A DNA stretch of 64,000 bases from contig OZ244910.1 in assembly GCA_965221735.1 (NCBI GenBank), forward strand, positions 2,046,001 through 2,110,000, in the 5' to 3' direction. How positions within the stretch are numbered: position 1 is the stretch's first letter; every line of letters starts with the position of its first letter. Below the pieces are notes generated by a model that was given only the letters and a program-made list of their open reading frames with translations, ran no database searches and was not told the origin of the DNA. Position numbers and translations under genes: made by a program. This document shows positions 24,345 to 32,493 of this stretch, piece by piece. The stretch comes from UBA2991 sp965221735. GTDB lineage: Bacteria; Chloroflexota; Dehalococcoidia; Tepidiformales; Tepidiformaceae.

Positions 24345-24848
24345 ATGACCCTTCCGGAAGGGCGCTACTGCCCCTACTGCGGCAAGGGGCTGCGTCGCGC
24401 GCCTGTGGGTGGCCTGGATCTGCCGGAAGAAGTGCTGAAGCCCGCGTGCCCGGATTGCGGATACGTGCATCTGGACGCGCCCACGCCCGTAGCGGCGGCC
24501 ATCGTCGAACGCGGGGGAGAGGTGCTGCTGGTGAGGCCGCACGGCGCCGAAGCGTTCGCGCTGGTGGCGGGCTACCCGGAACCGTACGAGACGATCGAGG
24601 AGGCGGCAGCGAGGGAGGTGCGGGAGGAGACGGGGCTGGAGGTGCAGGTGGAGCGCATCCTGGGCAGCTACTCCATCGACCCGTTGGGACGGAACCTTGT
24701 GTTGGTCGTGTGCGTGGTGAGCGTGGTGGGCGGCGACTTCCGGTTGCAGGCGGAGGAGCTGGCCGAAGGGCGGTGGTTTCCGCTTGCCGGCCTGCCGGTC
24801 TGGCCCGAGGGCTGGCCACTGCTGGAAGCATTTGAGGACTACCGTTAA
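24345..24848 (+). CDS. Nudix hydrolase with N-terminal zinc ribbon
   Basis: A 167-residue protein. Two CPxCG knuckles (CPYCG and CPDCG) form a zinc ribbon, followed by a Nudix domain whose box reads GYPEPYETIEEAAAREVREE and then TGLE, matching the G-x5-E-x7-REUxEExGU rule. The layout resembles zinc-ribbon Nudix proteins related to NudC/NADH pyrophosphatase, but at about half their length, so ADP-ribose- or NDP-X-type substrates are likely. ATG 24345 lies 16 bases after the acyl-CoA dehydrogenase, suggesting co-transcription. Confidence 0.92.
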   Translation: MTLPEGRYCPYCGKGLRRAPVGGLDLPEEVLKPACPDCGYVHLDAPTPVAAAIVERGGEVLLVRPHGAEAFALVAGYPEPYETIEEAAAREVREETGLEVQVERILGSYSIDPLGRNLVLVVCVVSVVGGDFRLQAEELAEGRWFPLAGLPVWPEGWPLLEAFEDYR

Positions 24849-24955
24849 GCAGGGGAACGTTAAGAGTTAGGAATATTTCCCGACGGGGTCTAGCGCTCAA
24901 CGCAAGAATAGGCCACGCTTGTGTGCGTCAACTGTTGAATAGAGGGCTAGCGGGC

Positions 24956-25747
24956 ATGACCTCGTCGGCAGCCAACGAACTCAGCGAAGCGCTTACGCGC
25001 CTCCAGAGCGAGCGTGAAACCATCCTCGGCGAGATCGCGACGATCGAGCGCGACCTCGCGGAGAAGCACGAATCGCTCTCCGACGTGAACGAGAAGATCG
25101 AGGCGATGCAGAAGACGCTCGCCGTACTGCGCCCGGAGCTGGCGCCCGAACTGGAGCGGCCACCGGATCCCGAGGATGAGGAGGAACCGACCGAGCAGGC
25201 GCCAGCGGAGACGGCGACGGCAGCGGACTTCTCAGTCCTGCCCCGCCAGACGGCCGTGCTCGGCATCCTCGCGGGGGCCACGGAAGCGATGCACTACCAG
25301 GAGATCGCGGAGATCGCGGGCGCGCCCGCCAGCAGCGTCTCTCCCAACCTCTCGCATTTGAAGTACCGGGACCTGGTGGAAACCACCGATCCGGGCACGT
25401 ACCAGCTCGCTCCGGTGCTCGCGCTCGAGGGGGAGCAGGAGGCCAACGAGGCGCTGCGGGCCGTGGCGACGGCGATCGTCGACGACCGGCAGTGGGACAT
25501 TCTCGAGGCGATTTACGACATGGACGAGCGCCTGCCGTTCGTCGGATTCGAGCACTTCCGGCGGAACCGGCTGGCGAACGTCACGGGCGTGCGATGGGCG
25601 AACGACCGCTTGACCCACGCCCTGATGAAGGAGCTGCTGGGCCGGGAGCTGATCGAGGTCTACCACACGGACAACCCGCGCAACCCCGAATTCCCGACGG
25701 CGGCGATTCGCCTGACGGCCGAGGGGCTGGATGAGGTCGAGGAGTAA
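24956..25747 (+). CDS. coiled-coil plus winged-helix protein, unknown function
   Basis: A 263-residue protein. Residues about 5-65 form a long heptad-rich coiled coil (LTRLQSERETILGEIATIER), then an acidic linker (PDPEDEEEPTEQ). About 90-150 resembles a winged helix (LGILAGATEAMHYQEIAEIAG with SSVSPNLSHLKYRDLV), and a C-terminal half includes a second helix-turn-helix-like region near WANDRLTHALMKELLGRELI. It may be a DNA-binding regulator. ATG 24956 has AGAGGG upstream. The 107-base leader is unusually AT-rich, with two GTTAAG copies 15 bases apart and the palindrome GGAATATTTCC (24870-24880), possibly operator sites. Confidence 0.7.
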   Translation: MTSSAANELSEALTRLQSERETILGEIATIERDLAEKHESLSDVNEKIEAMQKTLAVLRPELAPELERPPDPEDEEEPTEQAPAETATAADFSVLPRQTAVLGILAGATEAMHYQEIAEIAGAPASSVSPNLSHLKYRDLVETTDPGTYQLAPVLALEGEQEANEALRAVATAIVDDRQWDILEAIYDMDERLPFVGFEHFRRNRLANVTGVRWANDRLTHALMKELLGRELIEVYHTDNPRNPEFPTAAIRLTAEGLDEVEE

Positions 25748-25759
25748 CCCGGCGGCGCC

Positions 25760-26941
25760 CTAGATGACCCCGCCATCCTTGAAGCGCTCGATGTCATCCC
25801 AGGTGTAGTCCAGCCCCAGCAGGATCTCCTCGGTGTGCTGGCCGAGGTCCGGAGCGGTCGACTTCGGACCAGAGGGCGTCTCGCTCATGTTGATGGGCGT
25901 CCCGACGACGCCAACCTCGCCCAGGTTCGGATCCTGCAGGGTCGTGAGGTACTCGTTGGCGATGACCTGGGGCTCCTTCGCCACGGCCGCGTAGTCGTTG
26001 ACCGGGCCGCACGGGAGGCTCGCGGCCTTGAGGAGCCGGAGCCACTCGCCGCGCGGCTTCGTGGCGAAGGTGCGATTCAGCTCCTCGATGAGCGCTTCGC
26101 GGTTGCCGGTGCGGCCCGCCGGCTCGGCGAAACGCTCGTCGACCATGAGGTCCTCGCGCTCGAGGACTTCGCAGAAGGCGGGCCACCACTTGGGGTCGAG
26201 CAGGCCGAGGCTGAGGTAGAGGCCGTCGGCGCAGGGGTAGTAGGTGAAGAGCGGGTTCCAGCGGGGACCACTGGGGCGCTGCTGCTTCTGGCGCAGGAAG
26301 CCGGTAAGGCCCAACCCCTGGAGGGCGAGCTGGGAGCCGAGCAGGGAGGTATCGACGTGCTGGCCGACGCCCTGCAGCTCGCGTCCGGCGATTGCGGCGC
26401 AGATGCCGAGGGCGAAGATCATGGCGCCGACCTGGTCGGCCATGCCCCCGATGACAACAGCGGGCTCGCTGCCGGGGCCGCCCCCCTGGGCGACCATATG
26501 GCCGCCCATCGCCTGGCCGATGGAGTCGAAGGAGGGCTCGTGCGCGTGGGGACCCTTCGGCCCGAAGCCGGAGGCGCTGGCGGTGATGATGCGGGGGTTG
26601 ATGGCGGCCAGGGACTCGTGGTCGAGGCCGAAGCGCTTCATCGTGCCGGGCCGGAAGTTATCGGTGACGACATCGGTCTCGGGGATGAGCCGGTAGATGA
26701 TCTCGCGGCCCTCGGGCGTCCGCGTATCGATGGTGAGGGAGCGCTTGTTGCGGTTGAGCGCCTGGAAGTACGCGCACCAGCCGTCCGGTTGGAGGCCGAG
26801 GCTGCGGCCGAGGTCGCCGTGGGTCGGTTCCTCGACCTTGATGACCTCGGCGCCGAGGTCGGAGAGCAGGACCGTGGCGAAGGGGCCCTGCTGGTAGCGG
26901 GTGAAGTCGAGGATGCGGACTCCTTCGAGCGCTCCTGGCAT
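25760..26941 (-). CDS. CaiB/BaiF family CoA-transferase
   Basis: A 393-residue type III CoA-transferase. N-terminal LEGVRILDFTRYQQGPF and IKVEEPTHGDLGRS, the probable catalytic aspartate D169 in GGMADQVGAM, and HVDTSLLGSQLALQ are visible. ATG 26941 has AGGAG 7 bases upstream and a TACCAT hexamer at 26972-26977. The frame extends upstream but only as antisense of the divergent glycosyltransferase. It stands alone on the minus strand, so its acyl substrate cannot be inferred from neighbours. Confidence 0.93.
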   Translation of the reverse strand: MPGALEGVRILDFTRYQQGPFATVLLSDLGAEVIKVEEPTHGDLGRSLGLQPDGWCAYFQALNRNKRSLTIDTRTPEGREIIYRLIPETDVVTDNFRPGTMKRFGLDHESLAAINPRIITASASGFGPKGPHAHEPSFDSIGQAMGGHMVAQGGGPGSEPAVVIGGMADQVGAMIFALGICAAIAGRELQGVGQHVDTSLLGSQLALQGLGLTGFLRQKQQRPSGPRWNPLFTYYPCADGLYLSLGLLDPKWWPAFCEVLEREDLMVDERFAEPAGRTGNREALIEELNRTFATKPRGEWLRLLKAASLPCGPVNDYAAVAKEPQVIANEYLTTLQDPNLGEVGVVGTPINMSETPSGPKSTAPDLGQHTEEILLGLDYTWDDIERFKDGGVI

Positions 26942-27038
26942 GGGTTTCTCCTGAGACGGGTTCGCGCCCGCATGGTACGCAACTCGCCGTGGCATTGCCC
27001 CCGCGGAGGGGCGGCGTTTCCGTAGCGGGGGACTGCGA

Positions 27039-27044
27039 TACGCT
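27039..27044 (+). promoter_or_regulatory. putative -10 hexamer TACGCT for the TreT-like gene
   Basis: TACGCT, 30 bases before ATG 27075 and its GGGAGG ribosome site. It is divergent from TACCAT at 26972-26977 for the CoA-transferase. Confidence 0.4.
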
Positions 27045-27074
27045 GCCGCCAACCTCCCCGGGAGGCGAGCCGCC

Positions 27075-28511
27075 ATGTCCCCACTGAGCCAGGTCGACCT
27101 CCGCACGTACACCCTTGATCGCTTCCGCGAGGTCGTGGAGCCGGCGGCTTACGAACGGGCGGTAGCCGTGCTGGAGCGCAGCCGGGAGCTGCTCGGCGGG
27201 CGCACGGTCTGGCACCTGAACTCGACGGCGGAAGGCGGGGGCGTCGCGGAGATGCTGCGCTCCCTGCTGGCGTACGCGCGGGGGGCGGGCATCGACGCGC
27301 GCTGGGCCGTGATCGAGGGCGAGCCGGAGTTCTTCCGCATCACGAAGCGGCTGCACCACGCGCTGCACGGCTCTGCGGGGGACGGTTCGCCGCTGGGCGC
27401 GCAGGCATCGCGCGTCTACGGGGAGGTGCTGACCCCGAACATCGAGGCGTTCCTCGAGGACCTTCGTCCCGGGGACGCCGTCTTCCTGCACGACCCGCAG
27501 ACCGCGGGCATGGCGCCGGCCCTGATGGCGCACGGCGCAACGGTGATCTGGCGCTGTCACATCGGCACGGAGGACCTGACGCCCGAGGCGGAGCGAGGCT
27601 GGGGGTTCCTGGCGCCGCACGTGCGCGACGTCCCTCTGCGCGTGTTCTCGCGGCAGGCGTACATCCCTCCGATCCTCGACGACGGCCGGAGCGCGGTCGT
27701 GCAGCCGTCGATCGACGCGTTCTCGGCGAAGAACGAGGAGCAGGACGACGACGTGACGCGCGCGATCCTCGCGCAGAGCGGTCTCATCTCGGGGCCGGCC
27801 GGCGACGGTGCGCGGAGCTTCACGCGCGAGGACGGCACGACGGGATCGGTCGAGCGGCAGGCGAGCGTGCTTCGCGAGGGGGACGCGCCGGACCGGGAAG
27901 ACCCGCTCATCGTGCAGGTCTCACGCTGGGACCCGCTCAAGGACCATGGCGGTGTGATGCGCGGCTTCGCCTCGTTCGTCGAGCGCTGCGACGCGGACGG
28001 GCGGTCGCAGCTCGTGCTGGCAGGACCCGACGTCTCGGGGGTCACGGACGACCCCGAGGGGGGGATCGTGCTGGAGGAGCTGAAGGCGGAGTGGGCGGCC
28101 TTCCCCGAGCACCTGCGGGCGCGCATGCACCTGGCGACGCTGCCAATGGACGATGTCGGAGAGAACGCGGCCATGGTGAACGCGCTGCAGCGACACGCGA
28201 GCGTGATCGTGCAGAAAAGCCTGCGCGAGGGGTTCGGGCTGACACTGACGGAGGCGATGTGGAAGAGCCGGCCGGTGATCGCGAGCCGCGTGGGCGGCCT
28301 GCAGGACCAGGTGTCGCACGGCGAGGAGGGGCTGCTGCTGGACGACCCGGCGGACGTGGAGGCACTGGGCGACGCACTCTGTCGCGTGATGGACGACGAG
28401 GAGCTGGCGGCGGAGCTGGGCGCCAATGCGCGGGAACGGGTTCGAGCCGACTTCCTCGGGATCCGGCACCTGGCGCAGTACCACGACCTGCTGAACGGCC
28501 TGCTGGCCTGA
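27075..28511 (+). CDS. GT4 glycosyltransferase, trehalose synthase (TreT)-like
   Basis: A 478-residue GT-B fold enzyme. The N-terminal domain has VWHLNSTAEGGGVAEMLRSL and VIWRCHIGTEDLTPE, which recur in TreT-type glycosyltransferring trehalose synthases (NDP-glucose plus glucose giving trehalose). The C-terminal domain has IVQVSRWDPLKDHGGVM and the nucleotide-sugar E-x7-E region in EGFGLTLTEAMWKSRPVIA (about residue 386 onward). ATG 27075 has GGGAGG upstream. A membrane protein gene follows. Trehalose as product is inferred from the family. Confidence 0.88.
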   Translation: MSPLSQVDLRTYTLDRFREVVEPAAYERAVAVLERSRELLGGRTVWHLNSTAEGGGVAEMLRSLLAYARGAGIDARWAVIEGEPEFFRITKRLHHALHGSAGDGSPLGAQASRVYGEVLTPNIEAFLEDLRPGDAVFLHDPQTAGMAPALMAHGATVIWRCHIGTEDLTPEAERGWGFLAPHVRDVPLRVFSRQAYIPPILDDGRSAVVQPSIDAFSAKNEEQDDDVTRAILAQSGLISGPAGDGARSFTREDGTTGSVERQASVLREGDAPDREDPLIVQVSRWDPLKDHGGVMRGFASFVERCDADGRSQLVLAGPDVSGVTDDPEGGIVLEELKAEWAAFPEHLRARMHLATLPMDDVGENAAMVNALQRHASVIVQKSLREGFGLTLTEAMWKSRPVIASRVGGLQDQVSHGEEGLLLDDPADVEALGDALCRVMDDEELAAELGANARERVRADFLGIRHLAQYHDLLNGLLA

Positions 28512-28534
28512 AGGGCAGCGCCCTCCCCATCCCG

Positions 28535-28540
28535 TACCAT
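28535..28540 (+). promoter_or_regulatory. -10 hexamer TACCAT, leaderless-type, for the VTT protein
   Basis: TACCAT, 8 bases before ATG 28549; no Shine-Dalgarno is visible between them. Confidence 0.45.
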
Positions 28541-28548
28541 CGTCCCTG

Positions 28549-29433
28549 ATGCGCGAGGCGGTGATCCTGGCGGCGGCGCTGATGGTGGGGGCAGGCGTCG
28601 CGCTGGGGCTTCGCGAGGCCTTCGACACGACCGGCGTGGCGCTCGCGGCGGGAGTCGTGGCGGGCTGGCTCGTGTGGGGGGAGCTGGGGGACCGGCTGGG
28701 CGGGAGGCAGGGGCGGGAGGCGGGAGGGGGACCGCTGCTGCTGGATCCGGTGCGGCGCCGACGGCTCATCGGCGCCGTTGCCATCGTCCTGGCGGTCGTG
28801 TTCATCATCGGCGACTTCGCGCTGGGGGACCTGGAGACGGACGACATCCGGGAGTGGGGCGAAGGGCTGGGTCCGTGGGGGCCGGTGCTCCTGATCACGA
28901 TCCTGGCGGCGGCGATGGTGTTCGCGCCCATCCCGAACCCGCCGTTCATGATCGCGGCGGGGCTCATCTGGGGGACGGTGCTGGGGGTGGTCTACGCGGT
29001 CATCGGGCAGATGATCGGCGCGGCCATCATCTTCTGGATCTCGCGGCGCTTCGGGCGGCAGTTCATTCCGCGGCTGGTGGGGGAACGGGGGGCGGAGCGC
29101 ATCGACCTGCTGGCGCGGGAGATCGGGCCGCAGCTCGTGTTCTGGTGGCGGATGATGCCGATCTCGTTCGACTTCGCCGCCTACGCGGCGGGGCTGACGC
29201 CGATGTCGTTCCGCTTCTTCATGGCGCTCGTCCTGTTCGGGTCGATCGTGCCGACGGCTGTGGTCGTGGGGTTCGGGGACTCGCTGAACCACTCGTGGAC
29301 GGCGCGGTTCGTGTTCGGGGGGCTCATCATCGTCGCCATCGCCACGCCGGCGACGATCCTGTACCTGCGCTACCGGGACCGGCTGCCTCCACCGCGCGAG
29401 ATGCTGCGATGGCTGGTGGAGTTCGAGTCGTAG
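28549..29433 (+). CDS. TVP38/TMEM64 (VTT domain) membrane protein
   Basis: A 294-residue membrane protein with two N-terminal hydrophobic segments, a cytoplasmic basic loop (DPVRRRRLIG) and a VTT/SNARE-associated domain. The reentrant-loop region is FAPIPNPPFMIAAGLIWG, followed by a glycine-rich helix, SRRFGRQFIPRLVG, and FFMALVLFGSIVPTAV. DedA/TVP38 relatives act in lipid scrambling or transport and membrane-potential homeostasis; the cargo here is unknown. ATG 28549 follows a -10 hexamer by 8 bases, so it is probably expressed separately from the glycosyltransferase. Confidence 0.88.
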   Translation: MREAVILAAALMVGAGVALGLREAFDTTGVALAAGVVAGWLVWGELGDRLGGRQGREAGGGPLLLDPVRRRRLIGAVAIVLAVVFIIGDFALGDLETDDIREWGEGLGPWGPVLLITILAAAMVFAPIPNPPFMIAAGLIWGTVLGVVYAVIGQMIGAAIIFWISRRFGRQFIPRLVGERGAERIDLLAREIGPQLVFWWRMMPISFDFAAYAAGLTPMSFRFFMALVLFGSIVPTAVVVGFGDSLNHSWTARFVFGGLIIVAIATPATILYLRYRDRLPPPREMLRWLVEFES

Positions 29434-29442
29434 CGGAGACCG

Positions 29443-31542
29443 CTAGCCGGAATCGCGGAGCTCGCGGTTGAGGTAGGCGCGGGCGAGGGTGAGCTGGTCG
29501 TAGGAAAAATCGCCGCCGAGGGCTTCGCGGAGGGGTCGGAGGGCGGCGATGGGGCGTCCGGCGGCAATGCGGCGGATGCGGGCGAGGTCGGCGTCACTGA
29601 CCCAGGGGCGGACGTCCTCAAGCTGTCCCTGCTCGACGAAGCGGGCGAGGTGCTGGGCGATGGTCTGTGCCTTGAACCCCCGGCGGGCGGCGATCTCTTC
29701 GATGGTCAGGCCCTCATGGTGGAGTTCGAGGGTGCGCTGGGCGGTGGGGGGAAGGTTGGCGCCGGCGCGGGGCTTGACGAGGGAGTGGGGAGGTTCGGGG
29801 GCAGAAGGGGCATCGGGAGGGGGCGGCGGTTCGGCGCCGTTCGACGTGATGACGGCAAGGAAGGCGGGTCCGTAGCGCTCGGCCTTGACGCGTCCTACGC
29901 CGCGAACCTGGAGCAGGCCCGCCTCGGTCGTTGGGCGCTGCTCGACCATGTCGTGCAGGGTGGCGTCGCTGAAGATGACGTAGGGCGGGACGCCTTCCTC
30001 CTCGGCAAGGCGACGGCGGAGGGCGCGCAGCTCGAGGAAAAGCGGGGCCTCCGTATCGGCTTCGCGGCGGCGGGTGGGGGCGAGGCAGGGGCCGCAGTTC
30101 CCGCAGGCGCGGGCGCCGTCGGTATCGCCGAAGTAGTCGAGGATGCGGGCGCGCAGGCAGGTCGCCGACTCAGCGTAGGACTGCATCGCGTCGAGCTTGG
30201 CGGTGGCGTGGGCGCGGTGCTCCTCGAGCCCGGCGAGGTCGATCTCGTCCTCGCCCTCGGGGCGAAGGGCCCAGGCGAAGCGACCCTGGCGCTGGGCGAG
30301 ACCGGACTCGACGAGCGCCTGGACGGCGGCGTTCACGCCGGGCGTCTCCTCGCTGTCGACGAGGTCGTCGATGATCTCGCGGTCGCCGCCGCGCCGGACG
30401 AGGGCGCGGTAGACCTCGAGCACGGTCTCGGGCGAGGGATGGGAGAGCTCGATGAAGAACTCGCGCAGGCCGCGGTCCCGGGGGGCGTAGTAGAGGACGC
30501 ACTCGGCGGGGTCGCCGTCGCGTCCGGCGCGGCCCGCCTCCTGGTAGTAGGCCTCGATGGACTCGGGCAGGTCGTGGTGGACGACGAGGCGGACGTCGGG
30601 CTTGTCGATGCCGAGGCCGAAGGCGTTGGTCGCGATGATGATGCGGACGCTGTCCCGGGCGAAGGCGTTCTGGATGCGGACGCGGTCCTCCTCGGGGAGG
30701 CCGGCGTGGTAGCGGGCGCAGCGGATGCGTCGCGCCTGGAGCGCCGCCGAGAGCGACTCGACGCGCTTGCGGGTAGCGCAGTAGACGATCGCGGAGGCCT
30801 CGCCGCCGAGGGCCTGGAGGAGATCGGCGATCTGGTCGAGCTTCTCCTTCTGGCTGCGGACGCGGAGGGCGTGGAAGCGGAGGTTGGGGCGGTCGAAGCC
30901 GGCGATGCGGATGTCGGGATCGTCGAGGCCGAGGCGTTCGACGATGTCGTCGCGGACGCGGGGGTCGGCGGTGGCGGTGAGGGCGACGATAGGCGGGTTT
31001 CCCAGATGGGCGCGGGCGGCGCCGAGGTCGCGGTAGCTGGGGCGGAAGTCGTGGCCCCACTGGGAGATGCAGTGGGCTTCGTCGATGGCAAGGAGGGCGA
31101 CGCTAACGCCGCGGAGGGCGGCGACAAAGCGCCCATCGGAGAAGCGCTCGGGGGCGACGTAGAGGAGGCGGAGGTCGCCATCAGCGGCGCGGCGCAGGAT
31201 GTCGCCCTGCTCCTCGCGGGGCACGGTCGAGTTGATGGCGGCGGCGGCGACGCCGTTCCGCGTGAGGGCGTCGACCTGGTCCTTCATCAGCGCGAGGAGG
31301 GGGGAAACGACGAGGGTGAGGCCGTCGAGGAGGAGGGCGGGGAGCTGGTAGCAGACGCTCTTGCCGCCGCCCGTGGGGAGGACGGCGAGCGTGTCGCGCC
31401 CGGAGAGCACGGAGGCGACGACCTCGGCCTGCCCGGGCAGGAACTCGCCGTAGCCGAAGACCTCGCGGAGCTGCTCGCGGGCGGGGGTGAGGGCGCGGGG
31501 GTCGTGGGGAGGGGCGGGGGTCGTGGCGGCGGTGGCGGTCAC
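29443..31542 (-). CDS. recQ: ATP-dependent DNA helicase RecQ
   Basis: A 699-residue superfamily 2 helicase. Domain order: helicase core with Walker A LPTGGGKS (55-62) and DEAH box in IDEAHCISQWGHDFRP; motif VI region EAGRAGRDG; a zinc-binding domain with CGNCGPC; an HRDC-like domain (LFLELRALRRRLAEEEGVPP); and a C-terminal helix-turn-helix (EEIAARRGFKAQTIAQHL), as in the RecQ/RQC-type tail. GTG 31542 follows TAGACT by 7 bases. It is divergent from gatD with only 67 bases between starts. Role: 3'-5' unwinding in recombination and repair. Confidence 0.95.
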   Translation of the reverse strand: MTATAATTPAPPHDPRALTPAREQLREVFGYGEFLPGQAEVVASVLSGRDTLAVLPTGGGKSVCYQLPALLLDGLTLVVSPLLALMKDQVDALTRNGVAAAAINSTVPREEQGDILRRAADGDLRLLYVAPERFSDGRFVAALRGVSVALLAIDEAHCISQWGHDFRPSYRDLGAARAHLGNPPIVALTATADPRVRDDIVERLGLDDPDIRIAGFDRPNLRFHALRVRSQKEKLDQIADLLQALGGEASAIVYCATRKRVESLSAALQARRIRCARYHAGLPEEDRVRIQNAFARDSVRIIIATNAFGLGIDKPDVRLVVHHDLPESIEAYYQEAGRAGRDGDPAECVLYYAPRDRGLREFFIELSHPSPETVLEVYRALVRRGGDREIIDDLVDSEETPGVNAAVQALVESGLAQRQGRFAWALRPEGEDEIDLAGLEEHRAHATAKLDAMQSYAESATCLRARILDYFGDTDGARACGNCGPCLAPTRRREADTEAPLFLELRALRRRLAEEEGVPPYVIFSDATLHDMVEQRPTTEAGLLQVRGVGRVKAERYGPAFLAVITSNGAEPPPPPDAPSAPEPPHSLVKPRAGANLPPTAQRTLELHHEGLTIEEIAARRGFKAQTIAQHLARFVEQGQLEDVRPWVSDADLARIRRIAAGRPIAALRPLREALGGDFSYDQLTLARAYLNRELRDSG

Positions 31543-31549
31543 GTTGCGC

Positions 31550-31555
31550 AGTCTA
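31550..31555 (-). promoter_or_regulatory. -10 hexamer TAGACT, leaderless-type, for recQ
   Basis: TAGACT (minus strand), 7 bases before GTG 31542, which would otherwise lack any ribosome-binding site. Confidence 0.5.
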
Positions 31556-31596
31556 GAACATTTGAGCGCAGCGCGGGCAAGCGAGCGGCTGACGGG

Positions 31597-31602
31597 TAGG
31601 CT
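31597..31602 (+). promoter_or_regulatory. -10 hexamer TAGGCT, leaderless-type, for gatD
   Basis: TAGGCT, 7 bases before ATG 31610; paired back to back with the recQ hexamer. Confidence 0.5.
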
Positions 31603-31609
31603 ACGCACG

Positions 31610-32404
31610 ATGCCGGACGGGGACGGGATGCGATTGCGGCTGGCGCACCTGTACGCGGACGTGATGAACGTGTACGGCGACCGCGGGAACGCGATTGCGC
31701 TGCGCTACCGCTGCGAGGCGCGGGGCATCGCCCTCGACGTTGACGGGATCGGCATCGGGGAGGCGTTCGACCCGGGCGAATACGACCTGGTCATCATCGG
31801 CGGAGGGGAGGACCGGGAGCAGCGGCGAATCGCGGACGACCTCGGGGCGAGGGGTCCGGCGATCCGGGCGGCGATCGAGGGCGGGCTGCCGGCACTGGCG
31901 GTGTGCGGAGGGTTTCAGCTGTTCGGTGAGCGTTATGTAGATGCGGATGGGGACGTGCTTCCGGGCATCGGCGTGTTCGCGATGGAGACACGGCACCCGG
32001 GGGAAGGGACGGAGCGGGCCATCGGAAACGTCCTGCTGCAGACGGAGTTCGGAGAAGTGGTGGGGTTCGAGAACCACGGCGGGCGCACCTGGCTCGAGGA
32101 CGGGCAGGAGCCCTTCGGGGCGGTGGTCGCGGGGCGGGGGAACAACGGCAGGGACGGGTCGGAGGGGGCGCGGGCGGGGAACGCGATCGGGACGTACCTG
32201 CACGGCAGCCTGCTCCCGAAGAACCCGCCCGTCGCGGACTTCCTGCTGAGCAAGGCGCTCGCGCGGCGGTACGGGGAGGGGGTCACACTGGCCCCGCTCG
32301 ACGGCGCACTGGAGGACGCGGCGCGGGAAGCGGCGAGCGCGATCACGCGGCGGGGCGAGGGGGAGGGGCTGCGGCGACGCCTGCGGGGACTGCTGCGGCG
32401 GTAG
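31610..32404 (+). CDS. gatD: type 1 glutamine amidotransferase, lipid II isoglutaminyl synthase subunit GatD-like
   Basis: A 264-residue class I amidotransferase. LAHLYADVMNVYGDRGN and the RCEARGI stretch are hallmarks of GatD/CobQ-like proteins that supply ammonia to MurT for amidating the D-Glu of lipid II. Nucleophile C99 lies in LAVCGGFQLFG and the histidine in GTYLHGSLLPKNP (about 197). The MurT partner is not in this window. Start ATG 31610 follows TAGGCT by 7 bases; ATG 31628 is possible. Presence of murJ at 46.7 kb fits a peptidoglycan role. Confidence 0.87.
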   Translation: MPDGDGMRLRLAHLYADVMNVYGDRGNAIALRYRCEARGIALDVDGIGIGEAFDPGEYDLVIIGGGEDREQRRIADDLGARGPAIRAAIEGGLPALAVCGGFQLFGERYVDADGDVLPGIGVFAMETRHPGEGTERAIGNVLLQTEFGEVVGFENHGGRTWLEDGQEPFGAVVAGRGNNGRDGSEGARAGNAIGTYLHGSLLPKNPPVADFLLSKALARRYGEGVTLAPLDGALEDAAREAASAITRRGEGEGLRRRLRGLLRR

Positions 32405-32425
32405 GCGGAGGAGTCGGGGGCTTGA

Positions 32426-32452
32426 TTAGCACTCTTGCGGTAAGAGTGCTAA
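32426..32452. promoter_or_regulatory. CIRCE element (HrcA operator) upstream of groEL
   Basis: A perfect TTAGCACTC - 9 bases - GAGTGCTAA inverted repeat, identical to the consensus CIRCE operator of the HrcA repressor. Its right arm overlaps the -10 candidate TAACAT (32450-32455), so bound HrcA would block transcription. Heat or misfolded protein should derepress groEL. Confidence 0.97.
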
Positions 32453-32455
32453 CAT
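32450..32455 (+). promoter_or_regulatory. putative groEL -10 hexamer TAACAT
   Basis: TAACAT overlaps the right arm of the CIRCE element and lies 38 bases before ATG 32494, leaving a short leader with a GGGAGAGG ribosome site. Confidence 0.5.
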
Positions 32456-32493
32456 ACGCGCCATCGAAATTCGGGAGAGGTACGAACAGGTAC

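Noticed and set aside
31550..31570. LexA-like box near recQ
   Set aside because: GAACATTTGAGC matches only half of the GAACNNNNGTTC pattern; the sequence is better explained by the -10 hexamer.
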